64,000 nt of DNA from Pseudarthrobacter chlorophenolicus A6 (GTDB lineage Bacteria > Actinomycetota > Actinomycetes > Actinomycetales > Micrococcaceae), in the NCBI RefSeq assembly GCF_000022025.1, contig NC_011886.1, positions 4,263,953 through 4,327,952 of the forward strand, given 5' to 3'. A model generated the notes under the pieces. It was not told the DNA's origin. It made no database searches and saw only the letters and a list, made by a program, of their open reading frames with translations. Of this stretch, positions 59,119 to 64,000 are shown one piece after another. Each line of letters starts with the position of its first letter. The stretch's first letter is position 1. The translations under genes were made by a program, and so were the position numbers.

Positions 59119-60504
59119 CTAGAAGCCTCCGCCGCCGCCCGCGTCTCCCGCCATGTTGGCGAACCGGGAGTAGTGGCCCTGGAACGCCACCACGATGTCC
59201 TTGGTGGGACCGTTACGGTGCTTGGCGATCAGGATGTCGGCCTCACCGGCGCGCGGGGATTCCTTGTCGTAGACATCCTCACGGTGCAGCAGGATGACCA
59301 TGTCCGCGTCCTGCTCGATGGAGCCGGATTCACGGAGGTCCGAAACCATGGGCCGCTTGTCCTGCCGCTGCTCGGAACCACGGTTCAGCTGAGACAGGGC
59401 GATGACCGGAACCTGGAGTTCCTTGGCCAGGAGTTTGAGGGCACGGGAGAACTCGGAGACTTCCTGCTGGCGCGACTCCACCTTTTTGCCGGAGCTCATG
59501 AGCTGCAGGTAGTCGAGGATGACGAGCTTGAGGTCATGCTGCTGCTTCAGGCGGCGGCACTTGGCCCGGATCTCCATGAGTGACATGTTGGGGCTGTCAT
59601 CGATGAACAGCGGAGCGTCGTTCATCCGGCCCATGGTGGTGGCGATCTTGGACCACTGTTCGTCTTTGATGGTGCCCTTGCGGAGGTCCTGCAGCCCAAT
59701 GGTGGCCTCGGCCGAGAGGAGGCGCATGGCGATCTCGTTCCGGCCCATTTCCAGGGAGAACATGACGGTGGCCAGGTTGTTCTTGATGGCCGCCGAACGG
59801 GCGAAGTCCAGCGCGAATGTGGACTTGCCCACCGCGGGACGGGCCGCGATGACGATCATCTGGCCCGGGTGCAGGCCGTGGGTAAGTTCATCGAGCTCAT
59901 AGAAGCCGGTGGGCACACCCACCATGCCTTCGCCGCGGTGGCCGGATGCCTCGATCTCGTCCACGGTGGATTCCATGACGTCCTTGAGGACCACGTAATC
60001 CTCCGCCGTGCGGCGTTCGGCAACGGCGTAGACCTCGGCCTGGGCCTGGTTGACCAGGTCCTCCACCTCGCCGTCAGAGCCGTAGCCCAGCTGGACGATC
60101 TTGGTCCCGGCGTTGACGAGGCGGCGCAGCACCGCGCGTTCGGCAACGATTTCCGCATAGTAGCCGGCGTTGGCGGCCGTGGGCACAGTCTGGATCAGCT
60201 CGTGCAGGTAGGCAGGGCCGCCGATCCTGTTGATCTCTGCCCGCTTGGTCAGCTCGTCGGAGACGGTGACGGCATCCGCAGGCTCACCGCGGCCGTAAAG
60301 ATCGATGATCGCTTCGTAGATGGTTTCGTGGGCGGGGCGGTAGAAGTCCTGGCCGCGGAGGATCTCCACGACGTCCGCGATGGCGTCCTTGGACAGCATC
60401 ATGCCGCCCAGGACGGACTGTTCAGCCGGGATGTCCTGCGGAGGCTTTCGGCTCGCGTCTGATCCGCGGGTAGTTTCGACCTCGTCCAGATGCGCGATTG
60501 ACAA
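59119..60504 (-). CDS. dnaB: Replicative DNA helicase
   Basis: A 461-residue hexameric helicase. The start is a TTG at 60504 with GGAGG about ten bases upstream. The N-terminal helical domain runs to about residue 150 (PPQDIPAEQSVLGGMMLSKDAIADV); the RecA-like motor has Walker A RPAVGKSTFALDFA (about residue 215), Walker B LVILDYLQLM and DnaB-C blocks ALSQLNRGSEQRQDKRP and DLRESGSIEQDADMVILLHREDVYD. No intein interrupts it. It is unusual that a DnaA-box-rich region lies immediately upstream. Confidence 0.97.
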   Translation of the reverse strand: MSIAHLDEVETTRGSDASRKPPQDIPAEQSVLGGMMLSKDAIADVVEILRGQDFYRPAHETIYEAIIDLYGRGEPADAVTVSDELTKRAEINRIGGPAYLHELIQTVPTAANAGYYAEIVAERAVLRRLVNAGTKIVQLGYGSDGEVEDLVNQAQAEVYAVAERRTAEDYVVLKDVMESTVDEIEASGHRGEGMVGVPTGFYELDELTHGLHPGQMIVIAARPAVGKSTFALDFARSAAIKNNLATVMFSLEMGRNEIAMRLLSAEATIGLQDLRKGTIKDEQWSKIATTMGRMNDAPLFIDDSPNMSLMEIRAKCRRLKQQHDLKLVILDYLQLMSSGKKVESRQQEVSEFSRALKLLAKELQVPVIALSQLNRGSEQRQDKRPMVSDLRESGSIEQDADMVILLHREDVYDKESPRAGEADILIAKHRNGPTKDIVVAFQGHYSRFANMAGDAGGGGGF

Positions 60505-60656
60505 AGCTGCCGTCCTCCATAGTTACCGGGCCCGCCCGGTGGTTGCCGTCCTGCAAGGCTTCACCGGAAATCCGGGGTCCGCCACCTGTCCAATTTCTAC
60601 CGGCAGGGTCCGACACTGCGGCTGGGACGGCCTCCGAGCCGACTTGTGCACAGGAG

Positions 60657-61135
60657 TTATCCCCAAATCCACAGGTTTTCCACAGAGACCCCTCCCCTGG
60701 GGTTTGCCGCAGCTGTCCGGCCAGCCTTCAGTGCAGGTCCACAGGCCGCATTTGATCCCCGGAACAGGTACCCCGCCACGCTAGCCGTCCCCGGCCCCAC
60801 CGCAAAGTCCACTGCCGGGGCTTCCTGTGGATAACCTGTGCACTAACCGGCATAGCTTGTGCACAGCCTGTGTGGAAAGTTGTGGAAAAGAAAAAAGTTT
60901 AGCCCTGGTACTGACTCTGACCTGCGAAAACTCTCCAGCCGGCATGTGGAGCAAATATTTTTTCTGTGGAATTTCATCCACAGCGGCGTGTCGGGAACAT
61001 GCCGCTGCTGCGCGTGTTGCCGGCATCCGTGACCCACCTCATCGACACCCATGGACGGGTTCATATTCCCTCGGAAGACCGCCCGGCCTGCGTCATCCCC
61101 CGAGCATGCAGCGCGGTGAATATTGCTGTGGATAA
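60657..61135. other. DnaA-box-rich, gene-free region upstream of dnaB
   Basis: In the 657-base gap 60505-61161, two perfect DnaA boxes (TGTGGATAA at 60826 and 61127) occur with four single-mismatch boxes (TTATCCCCA 60657, TTTTCCACA 60676, TGTGGAAAA 60881, TCATCCACA 60974) and one with two mismatches (60871). AT-rich stretches lie at 60881-60903 and 60950-60977. No protein-coding frame looks real here. It may be a DnaA-binding locus regulating dnaB or initiation (datA/oriC-like), rather than the main origin, since dnaA and dnaN are absent. Confidence 0.6.
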
Positions 61136-61161
61136 CCCGGATCTGCCCTAAGCTCGTAGGT

Positions 61162-61305
61162 ATGGGCGAACTACTCCTGGTTCTGTTGCCTGCGGTTGTC
61201 CTGGTGGTGATTATGTGGGGTCTTGTTACGTCCGCCGCCCCCGGGTTCCTTCCACAGCGACCCCGGCCACATCCGCAGCAGCAGGTAGATAGAGAACGGC
61301 TTTAG
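61162..61305 (+). CDS. Small membrane protein (47 residues)
   Basis: An ATG at 61162 opens a 47-residue frame: a membrane helix (LLLVLLPAVVLVVIMWGLV), then a Pro/Arg-rich tail ending in DRERL. It ends four bases before the L7/L12-like gene at 61310, and its strand and spacing suggest an operon. There is no strong ribosome site, so it could be non-coding. Confidence 0.4.
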   Translation: MGELLLVLLPAVVLVVIMWGLVTSAAPGFLPQRPRPHPQQQVDRERL

Positions 61306-61309
61306 AACC

Positions 61310-61882
61310 ATGGAATCGCTTGTTATCCCCGCCCTCATCCTTGTGGCTGTGGCAGTTGCCGTTGTGCTGGCCTCCCGGGCACTGGGCAAGAGGAAAGCTG
61401 CGCAGGACGCCGCTCCCCGGCAGGCCGCCCCCGGCGCCGCAGAGCTGGCCCGCACTGCCGCGGCCAAGCTGTCCGAAGCGGAACACCGGCGTATTTACGC
61501 GCTGATCGCGCAGGGCCAGGCGATGGCGGCCATCAAGCTGTATTACGAGGCGACCGGGGACGGCCTGCGGGCCTCCCGGGACGCCGTGGGTGCTTTGGCT
61601 TCCCACCCGCAGCCCTACCGCAGCCCGGACGCGCCCGGAAGCGCGCCGGAGGACGACGAGGACGACGAGCCGCAGCGCTTCCCGTACCGCTACCGGGCCA
61701 TCGCGAGCAAGGGGGACGTGACCCGTGAAGTCAGCAGCAACATGCTCAATGACGAGATCTACGGCAGGATCCGCACGCTGGCCCGCAACGGCGACGCAGA
61801 GGCAGCAGCTGCAGCCCTGACGCGCCACTCAGACATTTCGATGAAGCAGGCGCGGGAGTTCATCGAACTCCTCGACGACTAA
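61310..61882 (+). CDS. Membrane protein with L7/L12-C-terminal-like domains
   Basis: A 190-residue protein. A membrane helix (VIPALILVAVAVAVVLASRAL) at the N-terminus is followed by EAEHRRIYALIAQGQAMAAIKLYYEATGDGLRASRDAVGAL, matching the ribosomal L7/L12 C-terminal pattern (xIKLYREaTGlGLkeAKDAVeal). A degenerate second copy is near the C-terminus (IYGRIRTLARNGDAEAAAAALTRHSDISMKQAREFI). The middle is acidic and disordered. Known families of such proteins are uncharacterised, so the role is open. Confidence 0.7.
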   Translation: MESLVIPALILVAVAVAVVLASRALGKRKAAQDAAPRQAAPGAAELARTAAAKLSEAEHRRIYALIAQGQAMAAIKLYYEATGDGLRASRDAVGALASHPQPYRSPDAPGSAPEDDEDDEPQRFPYRYRAIASKGDVTREVSSNMLNDEIYGRIRTLARNGDAEAAAAALTRHSDISMKQAREFIELLDD

Positions 61883-61925
61883 GCGCCGGCCCCGGGGCTG
61901 GACCGGCGACGAGCCAACCTGCCGG

Positions 61926-62552
61926 TCAGTTGGCTCCGGAGATCCCCGCGAGCAGCTGCTCGAACGGCAGGGATTCCATGGGCGCCAGCTTTCGGCCCGG
62001 CTGCAGCCCTTCCAGGAGCTGCGAAAATTCGCCGGATGCCCGGTCCACCCTGCTGGCCAGGGAGGTGTCGGCGTCGCCCGCGGTGCCCCAGTCCTGCGGC
62101 CCGGCGAACACGGCCGTGGCCGCGATCCGGGTGCGGAGGTAGCTGAACAGGGGGCGCATGGCGTAGTCCAGGACCATCTGGTGCCGGTCCGTTCCGCCCG
62201 TGGCGCCCAGCAGGACCGCCTTGCCGTCAAGGGACTTGGGGTCCAGCACGTCGAAGAACGACTTGAAGAGCCCGCTGTACGAGGCGCTGAACACCGGGGA
62301 CACTGCGATGATGCCGTCCGAGGCTTCAACTGCGGCGATCACCTCGGCCAGGTGCGGGGCCGCGTAGCCGGTGACGAAGTTGTTGGCAATGTCCACCGCC
62401 AGGTCCCGCAGTTCGACGGTTTCCACGTCCACGCTGTAGCCGGCGGCCTCAAGTTGCCGCTTGGCCGACTCCGCGAGCTGGTCGGCAAGCAGGCGGCTCG
62501 ACGACGGCACGCCGAGTCCGGCGGAAAGGACGGTAATGCGGCGGTTTTCCAT
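61926..62552 (-). CDS. NADPH-dependent FMN reductase, CE1759-like
   Basis: A 208-residue flavodoxin-fold reductase: TVLSAGLGVPSSSRLLADQLAESA is the FMN-phosphate loop at the start, and VSPVFSASYSGLFKSFFDVLDPKSLDGKAVLLGATGG the family core with the ATGG block. The ATG at 62552 follows AGGAG. These enzymes supply FMNH2 to two-component monooxygenases; none is adjacent. The symbol is unassigned. Confidence 0.85.
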   Translation of the reverse strand: MENRRITVLSAGLGVPSSSRLLADQLAESAKRQLEAAGYSVDVETVELRDLAVDIANNFVTGYAAPHLAEVIAAVEASDGIIAVSPVFSASYSGLFKSFFDVLDPKSLDGKAVLLGATGGTDRHQMVLDYAMRPLFSYLRTRIAATAVFAGPQDWGTAGDADTSLASRVDRASGEFSQLLEGLQPGRKLAPMESLPFEQLLAGISGAN

Positions 62553-62691
62553 GGCGTTCTCCTGTTGCGGGTCCAATGATCGTACATGCATTTGCATCTA
62601 CTTGGTGAACAGGCGACGCTCCCCGGGTATTCCCGTGCAGCATCGTGAAGCCCCGCTGCGGCCAGGAGCCGTCCTACGCGGAAAGGAGGAC

Positions 62692-63543
62692 CTACAGCGT
62701 GACGGTCCCCCGGATGCAGGTGGCCGAGTGGCCGCCCACCCAGATGTTTGCCCCCTCGGCGGAGACGTGGACACGGCCTGCACGGCCCAGCACGGTGCCC
62801 TGTGCCGCCACGTATTGCCTGGGCGCGCGCCCGGTGCCGATCAGCCACTGGGCGGCGCCTGCGTTGAAGCTTCCCGTCACAGGATCCTCCACCATGGCAT
62901 CGCCCGGAATGAAGGTGCGGACCTCAAAATCGGCGTCCCCACCCGGCTGGTGCGGGCCAATAACCCCGATCTTCAGGCTCCCCATGGCAGCCAGGTCCGG
63001 CTCGAGGGCCAGGACCTGCCCGGCAGATCCCAGCAGCACGCCGATCCATTCGGGTCCGTTGACCAGCCAGGATGCATCCAGGATGTCGGCCGACGGCAGT
63101 CGAAGGGCGGCGGCCAGCTGCTGGCGGACAGAGCTGTCCACTTGTTCGAAGCGGGTGAGCGGCGGCGCGGCGAAGGCCAGGCGGCCGCCGTCGCGCTTTA
63201 TCCGCACCAGGCCGGCCCCGCATTCCTGAACCAGCCAGTCGGCAGACTTCGGGACGCCGCCTGCCTCAAGCCAGGTGTGGGCCGAGCCCAGTGTCGGGTG
63301 GCCGGCAAAAGGAAACTCCTCGGTGCCGGTGAAGATGCGTACCCGGTAATCCGCCTCAGGGTCTGTGGGCGGCAGCAGGAAAGTGGTTTCAGAAAGATTC
63401 GTCCAGTTGGCGAAGTGCTGCATCTGCTCCGCCGAGAGATCTTCGGCGTCCACCACCACGGCCAGAGGGTTTCCGCGGTACGGTTCCGCGGAAAAGACGT
63501 CGGCCTGGTGGAACGGGCGGATTCGCATGCTCTGGTTGGTCAC
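62692..63543 (-). CDS. PhzF-family isomerase/epimerase
   Basis: A 283-residue enzyme of the PhzF/diaminopimelate epimerase fold in two domains. QADVFSAEPYRGNPLAVVVDAEDL at the N-terminus and FPFAGHPTLGSAHTWLEAGG (the GHP motif) are typical; NLSETTFLLPPTDPEADYRVRIFTG carries the conserved E. Substrate unknown outside phenazine producers. ATG 63543 or the internal ATG 63528 may be the start. Confidence 0.85.
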   Translation of the reverse strand: MTNQSMRIRPFHQADVFSAEPYRGNPLAVVVDAEDLSAEQMQHFANWTNLSETTFLLPPTDPEADYRVRIFTGTEEFPFAGHPTLGSAHTWLEAGGVPKSADWLVQECGAGLVRIKRDGGRLAFAAPPLTRFEQVDSSVRQQLAAALRLPSADILDASWLVNGPEWIGVLLGSAGQVLALEPDLAAMGSLKIGVIGPHQPGGDADFEVRTFIPGDAMVEDPVTGSFNAGAAQWLIGTGRAPRQYVAAQGTVLGRAGRVHVSAEGANIWVGGHSATCIRGTVTL

Positions 63544-63600
63544 CGGTGCAGGCTATCACCGGTGTGGCAGCACCACGGCGGCGTCTGCAACACTACGTCC

Positions 63601-64000
63601 ATGGCAGAGAACAAGACCGCCCCCACCGGGGCTGACGTCAACGCATTCCTGGCAGCAGTGGAACACCCGGTCCGCAGGGCGGACGGTTTCGAACTGCTGG
63701 AGCTCATGCGGAGCATCACCGGGCAGGATGCGGTGATGTGGGGACCCACAATTGTCGGCTTCGGAAGCTACCACTACAGGTATGCCACCGGCAGGGAAGG
63801 CGACTCGGCCGCCGTCGGGTTCTCCCCGCGGAAGTCCAACCTTGCCCTGTACGGGCTGACGTACGGGCCCGACGCCGGGCCGCACCTCGAAGCCCTTGGC
63901 AAACACAAGACCGGTGCCGCCTGCCTGTACATCAACAGGCTGGCTGATGTTGACCGCACGGTGCTGGAGGCCATGATCAGGAGCGGCTACCAGCACGTCA
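63601..64000 (+). CDS. DUF1801-family protein (partial, runs off right edge)
   Basis: The first 133 residues are present. VEHPVRRADGFELLELMRSITGQDAVMWGPTIVGFGSYHYRY is the family start, with a W-x-P-x-x-x-G-F-G-x-Y-x-Y block. NLALYGLTYGPDAGPHLEALGKHKTGAACLYINRLADVD follows. DUF1801 proteins are small iron-sulfur-assembly-like proteins of unknown function. The 3' end is outside the window. Confidence 0.85.
   Translation, partial: MAENKTAPTGADVNAFLAAVEHPVRRADGFELLELMRSITGQDAVMWGPTIVGFGSYHYRYATGREGDSAAVGFSPRKSNLALYGLTYGPDAGPHLEALGKHKTGAACLYINRLADVDRTVLEAMIRSGYQHV

Noticed and set aside
60505..61161. Chromosomal origin of replication
   Set aside because: dnaA and dnaN, which flank oriC in actinobacteria, are absent; only the DnaA-box cluster is supported.

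Overview
The window is high-GC DNA with tightly packed genes, many ATGA or GTGA start/stop overlaps and clear AGGAGG-type ribosome binding sites. Protein families and gene neighbourhoods (protocatechuate and quinate/shikimate catabolism, several IclR regulators, Ser/Thr kinase, WXG100 proteins, a sortase with a Gly/Asn-rich secreted protein, split pntAA/AB/B) point to a soil actinobacterium of the Arthrobacter/Pseudarthrobacter group (Micrococcaceae). The genus is an inference. No rRNA, tRNA, CRISPR array, insertion sequence or prophage was recognised, and the DNA looks like ordinary chromosome.

Layout. 1-3290: pectin degradation on the minus strand. A secreted pectate lyase is followed by a two-domain SGNH acetylesterase plus pectin methylesterase that runs off the left edge; a pair of LacI-type operators precedes the operon. 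3397-6682: small membrane protein, secreted glycosidase-like protein, and a WXG-like pair (small partner plus a WXG/lipase-like protein). 6843-11985: purB, histidine phosphatase, a MarR / small Cys protein / Ser-Thr kinase group with shared palindromes, a GNAT enzyme and a thioesterase. 12155-16180: a complete ABC importer (lipoprotein, ATPase, fused permease). 16208-19937: FAD monooxygenase with a divergent TetR regulator, then pobA with its IclR regulator. 20026-26013: FUSC-type exporter, ACT-domain membrane protein, lipid kinase and the three-gene pyridine nucleotide transhydrogenase.

26184-39385 is the catabolic core. Shikimate/quinate dehydrogenase and 3-dehydroshikimate dehydratase make protocatechuate. 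PcaHG cleave it, PcaB, PcaC and PcaD convert the product to 3-oxoadipate, and PcaIJ and PcaF yield succinyl-CoA and acetyl-CoA. All these genes lie on the minus strand, flanked by an IclR regulator at each end and an MHS-family transporter. With pobA at 17.9 kb (4-hydroxybenzoate to protocatechuate), the window holds a full route from hydroxylated plant aromatics to central metabolism. PcaR-like boxes stand before the dehydrogenase gene.

39396-49025: an unusual nested inverted repeat around a terminator, a LigC-type DNA ligase, AEC transporter, GNAT enzyme, aminotransferase, a MoaD-like plus BNR-repeat pair, a repetitive Gly/Asn-rich surface protein with a sortase, and a universal stress protein. 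49052-52145: copper-resistance operon (csoR, copZ, copA) with two palindromic operators. 52168-64000: a WXG100 protein, EamA exporter with divergent CGNR regulator, membrane proteins, MATE exporter, DoxX, a double-hotdog thioesterase, dnaB, a gene-free region rich in DnaA-box sequences, an L7/L12-like membrane protein, an FMN reductase, a PhzF protein and a partial DUF1801-like gene at the right edge.
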